Assembly (NCBI RefSeq): GCF_000797495.1
Contig: NZ_JTGN01000015.1
Coordinates: 62,001 to 126,000, forward strand
Source of the DNA: Robinsoniella peoriensis
Lineage (GTDB): Bacteria > Bacillota > Clostridia > Lachnospirales > Lachnospiraceae
Length of the DNA stretch: 64,000 bases
Direction of reading: 5' to 3'
A model generated the notes under the pieces. That model was not told the origin of the DNA. It saw only the letters and a program-made list of their open reading frames with translations, and did no database searches. Every line of letters begins with the position of its first letter. Within the stretch, counting starts at the first letter, position 1. Below are positions 7,367 through 16,932 of the stretch, in pieces. Made by a program: the position numbers and the translations under genes.

Positions 7367-9607
7367 TTAGGAACAAGATCCGCGCAGACTATCTGCCGTA
7401 AGTGTTTTTCCGTGCTGAACCATTTCCAGGGGCGTTCCCTGGAATACTACCTCACCGCCGTTTTTTCCGCCATCCGGACCAATGTCAATAACCCAGTCCG
7501 CCTGTTTGACAACATCTAAATTATGCTCAATAACAATCAGTGTATTTCCCCTGGATACGATCGTATCAAACAATTTCATCAGACTTTCAACATCTGAGGA
7601 ATGTAACCCGGTAGTCGGCTCATCCATTACAATGATACTGCCCTTTTTTCCAAGATTCTTTGCCAGCTTGATTCTCTGGCGCTCCCCGCCGGACAAGGTA
7701 CTGAGCGGCTGCCCCAAAGTAAGGTAGGATAACCCTACCTGCTGCATGACCTTTAAGCATCGTACAATCCTGGTATCTTCAAACACTTCCAATGCCGCAG
7801 AAGCAGTCAGAGCCAGAAGTTCAACAATATTTTTTCCTTTGTATAAGCATCCGGCCGCTTCTGCATTGTACCGTGTTCCCGAACATGCTTCGCATTCCGT
7901 GACGATGGGGTCCATAAAAGCAAGTTCCGTTACCACTACTCCTTTTCCGGAACATACCGGGCAGGCTCCCAATGAGTTAAAACTAAACAGTCCCTCTTCT
8001 TTGCTGTTCTCCCTCGCCAGTAGTTTTCGTATCTCATCAAAAAAACCAAGGTAAGTTGCAGGCATGGACCGGTTGGTGGCAGTAATTGGCCCCTGATCGA
8101 TCATAACGATGTCATTTTCATACTGTTTGGCAAATACCTGGGAGATGAGAGTGCTTTTTCCTGAACCCGCAACGCCGGTAACAACGGTCATAATACCCAG
8201 GGGAATATCCACATTTACATTTTTAAGATTATACAGATTTGCATTACGGACAGGCAGACTACCAGACTGATGCCGTGAATGCTCTTTCACTGGGAGGGCT
8301 GCCAGCATCGCCTTACCCGTTAACGTATCCCCCTGAAGCAGTTCCGGATAGGTGCCCATAAAGACTATTTCCCCACCGTTTTGCCCCGCCCGCGGCCCCA
8401 CATCAATCACATAATCTGCTATGGAAATTACATCCTTATCATGTTCTACCACAAGCACTGTATTTCCCTTATCACGAAGTTGTCTGAGCAGACTGTTCAT
8501 TCTGTAGACGTCCCTTGGATGCATACCGGTGCTGGGTTCATCAAAAATATAAGTCATTCCTGTCAAACTGCTGCCCATATAGCGGACTAATTTCAGCCTC
8601 TGGGCCTCACCTCCGGACAAGGTTGGTGATTCCCGGTTGAGATGCAGGTAAGGCAGACCAATATCAATCATTCTGTCCAGCCCCTTAATCAGTGTCTGCA
8701 CCAGCATATCCACATTCTTATCGTTTATCTTAGCAAGTACCTCCCGCAGCTGGGTAAGCTCCATATCAGACATATCTGCAATAGAATATCCGTTAATCTT
8801 ACAATTCAGCGCCCCCTGATTCAGCCGTTTTCCATGACAGTCGCTGCATTCCATTTCTGTAATCAGATGCTTTGATTTATCCCGTGTATGCTTGCTCTTA
8901 TCACTGATGTCACGATTTAAAAGAGTACTGGTATATTTCCGGAACAAACCTGTTACTTTGGAATTTTCCGGTTTGCCTTTACCATCACGGGAACCGTATA
9001 GAAGCAGATTGTATTCCCCTGCAGAATAGTCCTTCACTGGCTTGTCCAGGTCAAACAGCCCTGATTCTGCATATTGCTTCCAATACCAGGAACCGGGCTT
9101 ATAAGCAGAGTCCTTTACACACCCTTCCTTCCAGGATTTTTCTTTATCTATAATTGCTTCCATGTCTATTGTTGTAACTTTTCCAAGACCGGAACAGGTT
9201 TTACACATCCCGTTTGGGTCGTTAAATGAAAAATAGGAAGCCGTCCCCACATAAGGACTGCCGATTCTGGAAAACAGCAGCCGCAGACCGGAGTAGAGAT
9301 CACTGATAGTGCCTACCGTTGACCTGGCATTTCCTCCCAACGGAGATTGATCTACCACCACAGACGGGGTTAAATTATCAATGATTTCTACATTTGGTTT
9401 CTTATACTTTGGAAGTCTGGAACGCACAAAGGATGGATAGGTGGCATTCATCTGCCGGCTGGACTCTGCGGCGATTGTATCAAACACAATGCTGGATTTA
9501 CCGGAACCGGAAACACCGGTAAACACTACAATTTTCTCTTTTGGAATCTTAAGTGAAACATGCTTTAAATTATTTTCTGAAAGACCCCGAATTACAATAT
9601 CATTCAT
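7367..9607 (-). CDS. UvrA-like tandem ABC ATPase
   Basis: A 746-aa protein with two ABC ATPase halves in the UvrA arrangement. Walker A GVSGSGKSS is at about 31-39 and GVAGSGKST near 480. The signatures LSGGEAQRLKL and LSGGERQRIKL precede Walker B segments. Zinc-type CxxC pairs (CKTC, CSDC, CPVC, CEAC) are present. Canonical UvrA is about 940 aa. This shorter form matches the separate class often annotated as excinuclease subunit A-like or drug-resistance UvrA homologues (DrrC/UvrA2 type), in which the UvrB-binding and insertion regions are reduced. Damage recognition or drug protection cannot be chosen from sequence. AAAGGAG precedes the ATG by 7 bases. The giant palindrome begins 19 bases upstream, so its promoter must lie in or be affected by that element. 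Confidence 0.85.
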   Translation of the reverse strand: MNDIVIRGLSENNLKHVSLKIPKEKIVVFTGVSGSGKSSIVFDTIAAESSRQMNATYPSFVRSRLPKYKKPNVEIIDNLTPSVVVDQSPLGGNARSTVGTISDLYSGLRLLFSRIGSPYVGTASYFSFNDPNGMCKTCSGLGKVTTIDMEAIIDKEKSWKEGCVKDSAYKPGSWYWKQYAESGLFDLDKPVKDYSAGEYNLLLYGSRDGKGKPENSKVTGLFRKYTSTLLNRDISDKSKHTRDKSKHLITEMECSDCHGKRLNQGALNCKINGYSIADMSDMELTQLREVLAKINDKNVDMLVQTLIKGLDRMIDIGLPYLHLNRESPTLSGGEAQRLKLVRYMGSSLTGMTYIFDEPSTGMHPRDVYRMNSLLRQLRDKGNTVLVVEHDKDVISIADYVIDVGPRAGQNGGEIVFMGTYPELLQGDTLTGKAMLAALPVKEHSRHQSGSLPVRNANLYNLKNVNVDIPLGIMTVVTGVAGSGKSTLISQVFAKQYENDIVMIDQGPITATNRSMPATYLGFFDEIRKLLARENSKEEGLFSFNSLGACPVCSGKGVVVTELAFMDPIVTECEACSGTRYNAEAAGCLYKGKNIVELLALTASAALEVFEDTRIVRCLKVMQQVGLSYLTLGQPLSTLSGGERQRIKLAKNLGKKGSIIVMDEPTTGLHSSDVESLMKLFDTIVSRGNTLIVIEHNLDVVKQADWVIDIGPDGGKNGGEVVFQGTPLEMVQHGKTLTADSLRGSCS

Positions 9608-9625
9608 ATATTTACTCCTTTATGT

Positions 9626-10021
9626 TAGTACAGTATTGGGTAATCCCTGCAGGTTTATTTTATTTGGGTTTAGCTGATTAAGGACGCTTTGTAGATGATA
9701 GGTAGTGTACGGAAAGATGGGTGTGGGAAACTGGCATGGGCTCCGTCAGCTGGCCGCAGAACTGGTATTTTCTAACCTTTCCGAAGCGCTTTTTGGCGGC
9801 ACGCGGGCATTCGCTGCGTAATGCATCAGGATTACGCAGCGAATGCCCGCGTGCCGCCAAAAAGTGCTTCGGGAAGGTTAGAAAATGCCAGTTCTGCGGT
9901 AAGCCTTCCAAACCAATGTCCTGGTCCGCCCCCTTCTCTTTCCGTACACTACCTACATCTACAAAGCGTCCCTTCCTCAGCAAAACCCAAATTCAACCTG
10001 AAATTGTTCACTACAGTACTA
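9626..10021. mobile_element. Giant imperfect palindrome (MITE-like or long-hairpin element)
   Basis: Inverted-repeat element of about 396 bp. The inner stem 9753-9822 pairs with 9831-9900 around an 8-base loop: 70 bp with no mismatch, only G-T pairs (at 9753/9900, 9766/9887, 9780/9873 and 9788/9865). An outer stem of about 40 bp (9680-9720 with 9931-9970; one bulge) follows an unpaired internal loop. Weaker pairing continues through TTTGGGTTT/AAACCCAAA to outer ends TAGTACAGTA (9626-9635) and TACAGTACTA (10012-10021). Open frames run through both strands only because of the palindrome. No transposase. Resembles a non-autonomous element; no second copy is in the window. The remaining gap up to 10164 holds nothing recognisable. 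Confidence 0.75.
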
Positions 10022-10164
10022 GTTATCGTGGTACTAACTTATGGTAACAAATCCGTCCAGACATTCATGATGGTTTTTGCTAAATTTTATGAATGAAAAT
10101 GCTAATATTAAAGGCTTCCTGAAATATTTCACTTTCAACTGTATATCCGGGCATCGATCCATAC

Positions 10165-10209
10165 AAAAAAGACTGATAATCCGTTAATTCTCGGAATATC
10201 AGCCTTTTT
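10165..10209 (-). terminator. Terminator of the beta-galactosidase operon
   Basis: On the minus strand a stem of about 16 bp (AAAAAGGCTGAT... with ATCAGTCTTTTT, containing one G-U pair and one mismatch) and a run of six T, 25 bases after the lacZ stop. Confidence 0.8.
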
Positions 10210-10233
10210 ATCATCAGTTTTCAGTTTTTAGAA

Positions 10234-13200
10234 TCATTCATCCCTTTTCCCCAAACCACAGTCATTAGAAACTCCTCTAACAGCAAACCTTAAAGTAAGC
10301 GGCTCTTTTGGATCAATCAGATATTCATCATGAATCGGCGCCCCCCAGCTGTCATCTCCGCCTACTCCCATCTGTTTTGCTATCATTCTCACCCACGTAT
10401 AATTTACGGCAGGAAGTTCGTATAAATGCATGGCATTCTCCAGTTCATATGCACTGTATGGCAGAACACTGCACTCAAAGTCACCTTCCAACGCTGCGAA
10501 TTCAATGCCTTCATTCTGGGCATCTGTTACTTTTATCCATCCCACTTCGGTACGGTTCCCGCACTCCTGAGGGATCAGATACGGAGTCAGATTCTGTTCA
10601 GGCGTCGTTTTGTAGACACCCTTTTTTGCTCCTGCCTTTCGATCCCAATAATTTTCCATTGGACCCTTACCGTAATACGTAACCTGGTTTAGCCTGCTTT
10701 TTAACTTAAAGTCCATTCCAAATAGCGGAATATATGGCATTTGTTCTGCGCCGGGATAAGATACCGCAACCTCAAGTGTCCCGTCTGCATACATGGTATA
10801 TATTACACTGGATGTAAATTTCGGTATACTTCCGGCTTCATAAAGAAATGTAAAAGTTACCTTGTCTTCACTTTCTTCCATTTCAAACTTATCACTTAAA
10901 TATCTCTGCCCCAGACTTGCAGCCTGCCACTGGCTTAATAGCGCCTCTGTCTTCATTCCCCGGTCATTATCTGTAGTCGCCCTCCAGTAAGATAGTTTCG
11001 GCACTCGGGTAATATATTCCTTCTCGCCATATACCAGGGAAATAATTCCGCCCTCCTGTTTTGAGAACATAGCAAAACAGCGTTCTGTGCGGACTCCTAT
11101 ATTTACATCTCCATGAATCACCTCAAATATTTTCCCAGGGTGCTGTTTAGCTCCATGGCTTTGCACTTTAATAATTTCCTGTCCAAAGGCCACTTCATAT
11201 CCGGCGCTTTCCCAGAGCGTATCCTGTCCCAGTACCATAGAAACCGTACAGCAGTATTCCCCTGGCTGTTTTAAAACCTCATGTCCAAAAGGAAGGCTTG
11301 TCTTTTGCCCCGGTTCTACATTAATCAGATGTTCTGATCTTGCAATACACTCCCCTTCTTTTTCCAGCGTAAAGCAGAATCTGTAGGGGGCAGTATTTTG
11401 AAACAGGCACTGGTTGTCAATCGTTACCACTCCATTACAAACATGAATTTTTACATCCGAATACAGGAATTTTACTTCCTGAGCCTTAGGTGATGAAACG
11501 CGGTCCGCAAAAACAATGCCATTGGTACAGAAGCAGTAATCGGTAGCTCTTTCATCAAAATCCCCTCCATATGCCAGAACTTCCTTCCCGTTATCCAGTG
11601 TCTGATATATTGCCTGATCCATGTAATCCCATATAAACCCACCCTGATAACCGGGATATTTTTCTTCCAGCTTCGTATACAACTCCATGCCGCCCAGAGA
11701 ATTGCCCATAGCGTGCATATATTCACAGCTGATATAGGGCTTGGAAGGATTGGACTTAAGATATACTTCAATTTCTGCCGGTTTGGCATACATGCGGCTT
11801 TCCATGTCGCTGATATAATCGTATTCCCGGTTCCAGAAGACGCCTTCATAATGTACCAGTCTGGACGGATCTGCCTTATGAAAATATTCACTGACAGATG
11901 CCAGGACGTCTCCTGCATAAGATTCATTTCCACAGGACCAGATTACAACTGATGGATGATTTTTATCTCTTTCCAGCATGGATATTGCCCGGTCCATAAC
12001 GCAGCCCATCCATTCAGGGCGGGACGCAGGAACATTCCAGGACGGTTCACAGGCTCCCATCTTCTGCCAGGAACCATGACTCTCAAGGTTCATTTCGTCA
12101 ATTAAATAAATGCCGTATTCGTCACACAGCTCGTACCACCTGCTCCGATCCGGATAGTGGCAGGTACGCACTGCATTTATATTATGCTGCTTCATAAACC
12201 GGATATCCCAGAGCATATCCTCCTCAGTGATACTTCTTCCCCGTCTGGGATTAAATTCATGCCTGTTTATTCCCTTGAAAATAATTCTTTTTCCATTAAT
12301 GCACATTATTCCATTGATCATCTCAAAATTACGGAATCCAACATTTTGCGTCAGGGACTCAATCAGATGATCCTTTTGGTCGTAAACTTCCAGATAGAGG
12401 GTATAGAGGTTTGGAATTTCTGCACTCCATGGCTGTACGGAAGGGATTTCAGCTTCTATTTCCAGTATCTGGGCTTTCTTACTGATTTCCTCATACCACA
12501 CCACGTCATCTGTTTTCTTCAGGAATGCTCTTATATAGCCCGTTTCATCCCCCTGCATCGCCAGGCGGATATTCAGTTTTCCATCCTGATACCCATTTAT
12601 TAACTCGCCGTTTGCAAACATATCCCTTACATGAAGCTTCGGCGTGCTATAGAGATATACATCCCGGAAAATCCCGGAAAATCTCCAGAAATCCTGATCT
12701 TCTATCCAGCTGGCACTGCTGCGTTTATAGACCTCCACTGCAAGTTTATTTACTCCGGCAGAAACCACATCCGTTATGTCAAATTCGGATGGTGTAAACG
12801 TATCTTCGCTATATCCGATAAATTCACCATTAACCCAGAGATAAAAAGCCGTCTCCACTCCCTGGAAGGATAAATACATGCGGCCCTCCGGCATTTCATC
12901 TACATGGAACTCTTTTACATAAGAACCGGTTGGGTTATAGCTCTGGGAAATGTGAGGCGGGCGTAAGAACTCCTGTCCATCCCAGGGATACATGGTGTTA
13001 ATATACTGGCAGCGGTCGTAACCTTGAAGCTGTATATGACCTGGTACCTGAATATCATCAAAACCGGAACAGTCATAATCCATCTGATAAAACTCAACGG
13101 GACGCCCGGATGGATTTTCAGCATAACAAAATTTCCAGGTTCCATTCAGAGAAATACGCGTACTTTCTCCTTTTACTTTAAATATATGATCTGAGTGCGC

Positions 13201-13266
13201 CGGCTGACGGTTAACCTGAAACACCTCCGGGTCACCCAACCATGCTAAATCTGCTTTCATTGCCAT
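10234..13266 (-). CDS. lacZ: Beta-galactosidase, GH2 family
   Basis: Large LacZ-type glycoside hydrolase family 2 enzyme, 1010 aa, cytoplasmic (no signal peptide). It hydrolyses terminal beta-D-galactosides by the retaining mechanism. Domain order is the N-terminal sugar-binding jelly roll (about 35-215), Ig-like domain (220-315), TIM barrel (320-620), second Ig-like domain and the C-terminal beta-sandwich. The acid/base E448 is in CGNES and the nucleophile E515 in SCEYMHAMGN. Length equals the E. coli class. It starts 8 bases after the sensor-kinase stop and is the last gene of the yesN-yesM-lacZ unit. ATGs at 13266 and 13260 are both possible; the second has better spacing to AGGAGG. A galactoside imported by the upstream CUT1 transporter is the likely substrate. 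Confidence 0.96.
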   Translation of the reverse strand: MAMKADLAWLGDPEVFQVNRQPAHSDHIFKVKGESTRISLNGTWKFCYAENPSGRPVEFYQMDYDCSGFDDIQVPGHIQLQGYDRCQYINTMYPWDGQEFLRPPHISQSYNPTGSYVKEFHVDEMPEGRMYLSFQGVETAFYLWVNGEFIGYSEDTFTPSEFDITDVVSAGVNKLAVEVYKRSSASWIEDQDFWRFSGIFRDVYLYSTPKLHVRDMFANGELINGYQDGKLNIRLAMQGDETGYIRAFLKKTDDVVWYEEISKKAQILEIEAEIPSVQPWSAEIPNLYTLYLEVYDQKDHLIESLTQNVGFRNFEMINGIMCINGKRIIFKGINRHEFNPRRGRSITEEDMLWDIRFMKQHNINAVRTCHYPDRSRWYELCDEYGIYLIDEMNLESHGSWQKMGACEPSWNVPASRPEWMGCVMDRAISMLERDKNHPSVVIWSCGNESYAGDVLASVSEYFHKADPSRLVHYEGVFWNREYDYISDMESRMYAKPAEIEVYLKSNPSKPYISCEYMHAMGNSLGGMELYTKLEEKYPGYQGGFIWDYMDQAIYQTLDNGKEVLAYGGDFDERATDYCFCTNGIVFADRVSSPKAQEVKFLYSDVKIHVCNGVVTIDNQCLFQNTAPYRFCFTLEKEGECIARSEHLINVEPGQKTSLPFGHEVLKQPGEYCCTVSMVLGQDTLWESAGYEVAFGQEIIKVQSHGAKQHPGKIFEVIHGDVNIGVRTERCFAMFSKQEGGIISLVYGEKEYITRVPKLSYWRATTDNDRGMKTEALLSQWQAASLGQRYLSDKFEMEESEDKVTFTFLYEAGSIPKFTSSVIYTMYADGTLEVAVSYPGAEQMPYIPLFGMDFKLKSRLNQVTYYGKGPMENYWDRKAGAKKGVYKTTPEQNLTPYLIPQECGNRTEVGWIKVTDAQNEGIEFAALEGDFECSVLPYSAYELENAMHLYELPAVNYTWVRMIAKQMGVGGDDSWGAPIHDEYLIDPKEPLTLRFAVRGVSNDCGLGKRDE

Positions 13267-13274
13267 ATCCTCCT

Positions 13275-15074
13275 CTATTCTATAAATAATTTTCTTTTTG
13301 TATTAGAGTGTGTCTGATCATTTATTTCATTATTTTGTATCGGCAGTCTGATAATCACAGTGGTTCCTTCTTTTTCCTCACTGAGAATATTTAAACCGTA
13401 ATCTGCACCATATAGAAGTTTTAAACGGTCATCTACATTATTAATTCCTATGCCGGAAAAATGCTCCGATTTGTCATGTCCGCTGGAAAGACTCAGGACC
13501 CGGCTTTTTTTCATACCGATCCCATCATCCACAATTTCAATATTCATATCCCTTTCCATTTTCCGGATGCAGACCTTTATATTGCCCTTTCTTCCTGATG
13601 GAAATGCATGGAAAAATGCATTTTCAATGAATGGCTGCAATAACATTTTGGGAATCATGCAATTCATGCATTCGTCCGAGACATAATAATCTACCTGAAC
13701 CTGTTCCCCATACCGGGTCTGGTTAATCAGTACATAGTTTTTCAGATTTTCAATCTCCTGTTCGATGGTTATACATTCACTGGTATCGCTGATTGTATTT
13801 CTGAGAAGTTTAATAAATGCATCAATGGTCTGGGAAGATTTCCCTGCATCTCCCTGCCAGATCAGCCATTTTATACTTGCAAGGGTGTTATAAATATAAT
13901 GGGGATTAATCTGCATCTGCAATGCCTTTATCTCTGAACGCCGCTTTTCTTCCTGGGTCCGCATTAATTCATCAATATACCGTTTCAGATCGTCCAGCAT
14001 AAAATTGTATGTGGTCGCCAGCTCCCTGATCTCTTCTGTTCCCTTTATTTCCATATACTGCCCAAAATCACCTTTTCTTATCTCAGACATTTTTCCTGCC
14101 ATAATGGATAAGGGACGGGTGATCTGTCTGGTGATAATGGTGATAAATATAAGCACAACACATGCAATGCCAAGGCAGATCAGCGCCATCTGGGGAATAT
14201 TATACTGGTTATCAAGCGCTTTCGCATTATCAATTATTCCGTATATAGAAAATCCAAAATAAGGCATACGCGTCTTTAATATGGTATATACCTTATTATT
14301 TTCCTTAAAATTGCGGCGCAGATATTGCTCATCCTGATCTGTGACCCATTCCTTATCCAGGACACTGCCTATAGATTCATTTCTGTTGGAAGAAACTACT
14401 CTGTGTTTGTCATCTACCAAATAGAAGTCCGTGGTATCACCGGTAAAGTAATCGTAATAGTCCTTGACATCCCGCTCCCTCATGGTGAAATAAACAATTG
14501 CATAGGGTCTGCTGCTCTCCAGATATGTAAGGGCCTTTGCCCCAATCAACGCCTGTCCGTCCTTTGAGGTAGATGTAAGCCCTTTATCAAAATACTGATA
14601 CTGTATGGTCTTGGGATTATCCAGCGACCGTTTTGACAGATCATTTTCCAGTATCTCATTAACCGGTGTGGTAATGTTTTCCTGCTGGTTGATATAACTT
14701 TTCCCGGTTATTCCGATAACCATAACGCTTACATCCGATAAATCAGAACTAAGTGCCTGTTTCAAGTCTCTCTGCATCTGATACACCGTTTGAAACTCGG
14801 TTTTTTTATCCATCTGCTTATCGTCAAAATACAGGCGGAATGCCCAGCTGGAATCAATGGAGGATGCCACCTTCATTAATGTCTCATGGCAGTCATTAAA
14901 CTCCTTTTCTACCTGCTGGAACACTCTTTCCTGGGACTTCCCATATGTATCAATAAATATATTTTCAGACAGATGAATGACAAATGCCGATACAGCAAAC
15001 GAAACAAAAATAATGCCAAGAATCACCGTACATAATATTTTAACCACCGTACTATTCAGATGCAGTTTCTTCAT
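13275..15074 (-). CDS. YesM-type sensor histidine kinase
   Basis: Membrane sensor kinase of the YesM/LytS-like class (599 aa) that pairs with AraC-type response regulators. TM1 lies at about residues 8-30, an extracellular dCACHE-like sensor domain at 35-290, TM2 at about 295-315, then HAMP and the His_kinase domain. The phospho-acceptor His is in QMQINPHYIYN, followed by a HATPase with DDGIGM and GIGINNVDDRL. The frame is open to 15113, but the ATG at 15074 with AGGAGAGGTGAG upstream is preferred; it starts 8 bases after the yesN stop. Its position between yesN and lacZ, next to a CUT1 importer, suggests sensing of an extracellular oligosaccharide, possibly through the binding protein. Confidence 0.93.
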   Translation of the reverse strand: MKKLHLNSTVVKILCTVILGIIFVSFAVSAFVIHLSENIFIDTYGKSQERVFQQVEKEFNDCHETLMKVASSIDSSWAFRLYFDDKQMDKKTEFQTVYQMQRDLKQALSSDLSDVSVMVIGITGKSYINQQENITTPVNEILENDLSKRSLDNPKTIQYQYFDKGLTSTSKDGQALIGAKALTYLESSRPYAIVYFTMRERDVKDYYDYFTGDTTDFYLVDDKHRVVSSNRNESIGSVLDKEWVTDQDEQYLRRNFKENNKVYTILKTRMPYFGFSIYGIIDNAKALDNQYNIPQMALICLGIACVVLIFITIITRQITRPLSIMAGKMSEIRKGDFGQYMEIKGTEEIRELATTYNFMLDDLKRYIDELMRTQEEKRRSEIKALQMQINPHYIYNTLASIKWLIWQGDAGKSSQTIDAFIKLLRNTISDTSECITIEQEIENLKNYVLINQTRYGEQVQVDYYVSDECMNCMIPKMLLQPFIENAFFHAFPSGRKGNIKVCIRKMERDMNIEIVDDGIGMKKSRVLSLSSGHDKSEHFSGIGINNVDDRLKLLYGADYGLNILSEEKEGTTVIIRLPIQNNEINDQTHSNTKRKLFIE

Positions 15075-15082
15075 TATGGATC

Positions 15083-16612
15083 TCACCTCTCCTGTCTGTG
15101 GCTCCGCCGCCATGCGGACGGTGTATCACCCGTAACTTTTTTAAAGACCCTGCAGAAGTAACTTGGATCTGAATACCCCACTTCATTGCTTACCTGGGAT
15201 ATACTCAGGTCTTTTTCCCGCAGAAGCCTGCATGACTGTTTGATCCGGATACTGTTGACATATTCACTGAACCCCGCTTCCATATGCTGGTTGAAATAAG
15301 CTGACAGGTAATAATAATTAAAATTAAATACCTTTGCAATTTCCGCCAGGTCCAGATCCTGAGTATAGTTCTGGGCTATATATTGCAGAATCTGCCGGAT
15401 GCGGTAATCGTCTTCCTGGGTTCCTTCTTCCAGTTCCCGATCCAATTCCTGCCGGATCTCCTCTAAAGCACTGCTAAACTCCTCCACATATACCGTATTG
15501 TCTATCTGTTTGAAATAACGGTAACGCAGCTCTTCTTTTCTGTTTCGGCTCATATCCATTGCATCAATCAGGCTGAAAATCATATTTTTAATCTGATTCT
15601 TAAACCGGAATTCCTCCATACAGGCCTTCATGCCTTCGCCCGCATAGACATACAGTAGATCCAGGGCTTCCCGGTATCTTTTTTCATCCAGATATTTAGA
15701 AAACCAGTTAAAGTCAAACTTAGGCTGCTGGCCTGTCACCTTTTTTTCTTCTATAATACGTAAACTCTTACCCTGATAATAGAAAGCTTTATCTATTTCC
15801 GGCAATATAACCCCCTCATAGACTTCCTTAATCATGGAACGGGTGGAAAATTCCTGGCTTAAAACCCCATAGATCCGGCTTTGGAAAACCATCATCTGTC
15901 TGGTCATCTTATCCATAAATTCTACTACCTCATCCCGGTCCCCTGCCCTGAAATTAAGTATCACACAGAGAATTTCCTCACGAAGCAGCACCGCAATATA
16001 AGCACATTTGCAGTCCTTCATGTAATCCATTATTTTTTCGTATAATATAGAAGAGATGTCCTGTTCTTTCATATTACGCTTACGGATACACATTCCAAAA
16101 ACCCGGTAAAAGGTATAAGGAAAACGCTCTACAATCTCCGGGCCGGCAAATTCCTTCGACCTTCCCATAAGATAACCTTCCAGGCTTTTCTCAAGACTAA
16201 TTCCATCTTCTTTCATAAGAACCATACCCGGGATCCGCAATGCGGTTGTCTTTAAAATCCCCAGCAACTCCTGTGGGTTCAGTGTCGGTTTCAGGACATA
16301 ATCCACAGCCCCGTTTTGCAGAGCTCCTTTTACATAATTAAAGTTATCATAGCTGCTTAAAATAATAATCTGTATTTCAGGATAAATTTTTTGTACTACC
16401 TTGGAAAAATCAACCCCATCCATTTGCGGCATTACAATATCACATAATACAATATGTGGATGAAGACTTGCCAGCAGTTCCAGTCCCTCTTTGCCATTTG
16501 CAGCTTCCCCCACAATCTGAAAGCCCTGCCTTTCCCAATCCAGCATATGCTTAATACCCTGACGCATAATATATTCATCGTCTATAATTAAGATTTTGCA
16601 ATAATCATTCAC
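15083..16612 (-). CDS. YesN-type response regulator (REC + AraC HTH)
   Basis: Response regulator of 509 aa. The receiver domain (residues 1-120) has acidic pocket D11/D12 and phospho-acceptor D58 in LCDIVMPQMDG. A long central linker domain follows, and an AraC-type double helix-turn-helix at the C-terminus ends with SYFCRVFKKVTGDTP. The start is the GTG at 16612: AGGGGGAAAG sits just upstream and the domain begins directly after it, whereas longer frames run into the palindromic element. It is the first gene of the yesN-yesM-lacZ unit. By family precedent it activates the adjacent transporter operon; the inverted repeat at 20190-20228 is a candidate target. Confidence 0.93.
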   Translation of the reverse strand: MNDYCKILIIDDEYIMRQGIKHMLDWERQGFQIVGEAANGKEGLELLASLHPHIVLCDIVMPQMDGVDFSKVVQKIYPEIQIIILSSYDNFNYVKGALQNGAVDYVLKPTLNPQELLGILKTTALRIPGMVLMKEDGISLEKSLEGYLMGRSKEFAGPEIVERFPYTFYRVFGMCIRKRNMKEQDISSILYEKIMDYMKDCKCAYIAVLLREEILCVILNFRAGDRDEVVEFMDKMTRQMMVFQSRIYGVLSQEFSTRSMIKEVYEGVILPEIDKAFYYQGKSLRIIEEKKVTGQQPKFDFNWFSKYLDEKRYREALDLLYVYAGEGMKACMEEFRFKNQIKNMIFSLIDAMDMSRNRKEELRYRYFKQIDNTVYVEEFSSALEEIRQELDRELEEGTQEDDYRIRQILQYIAQNYTQDLDLAEIAKVFNFNYYYLSAYFNQHMEAGFSEYVNSIRIKQSCRLLREKDLSISQVSNEVGYSDPSYFCRVFKKVTGDTPSAWRRSHRQER

Positions 16613-16630
16613 ACTCTTTCCCCCTGTAAA

Positions 16631-16824
16631 TGATAGCTCCCTCTCTAAAGTGTGTTTTAATATTCCTTTCTGACAGCTGTGCGTCACAGTTTGTGGGAGA
16701 TTTGTACCGGATGAAGGGCACGTAGCGGGCTACGTAACCTGAACCCGGGGCAAATATGCCGCAAAGTGGGGCGTGCAGCTGGCGGGAATGAATTTTCAAA
16801 CACGCTCTAGGGAGGGCGCTATCA
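16631..16824. repeat. 194-bp palindromic repeat element in front of yesN
   Basis: Long imperfect inverted repeat: position n pairs with 33455-n. Sub-arms include TGATAGC-CCCTC (16631-) with its partner ending at 16824, and a 31-base arm 16674-16704 (beginning CAGCTG) with 16751-16781 (ending CAGCTG). A central ACGTAG/CTACGT stem caps it. It is markedly more GC-rich than its AT-rich flanks. It ends 19 bases before the yesN start codon, just outside the ribosome site, so it forms the yesN leader. One arm recurs at 23125-23149. It resembles a dispersed extragenic palindromic element of this bacterial group. The flank 16825-16932 is AT-rich with only a weak hairpin near 16838-16851. Confidence 0.7.
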
Positions 16825-16932
16825 TATTTATTAAAAACAAACTATTTAGTTTTAGTATAATATATTTAACCTGAAAAATGAATATATATTTATCATTTGA
16901 TATAATCTGAAGGAGAATTAGAAATTACCTGA

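Noticed and set aside
9678..10047. Open frames on both strands inside the giant palindrome, encoding similar peptides
   Set aside because: The two frames resemble each other only because the DNA is an inverted repeat; there is no ribosome site or family match.
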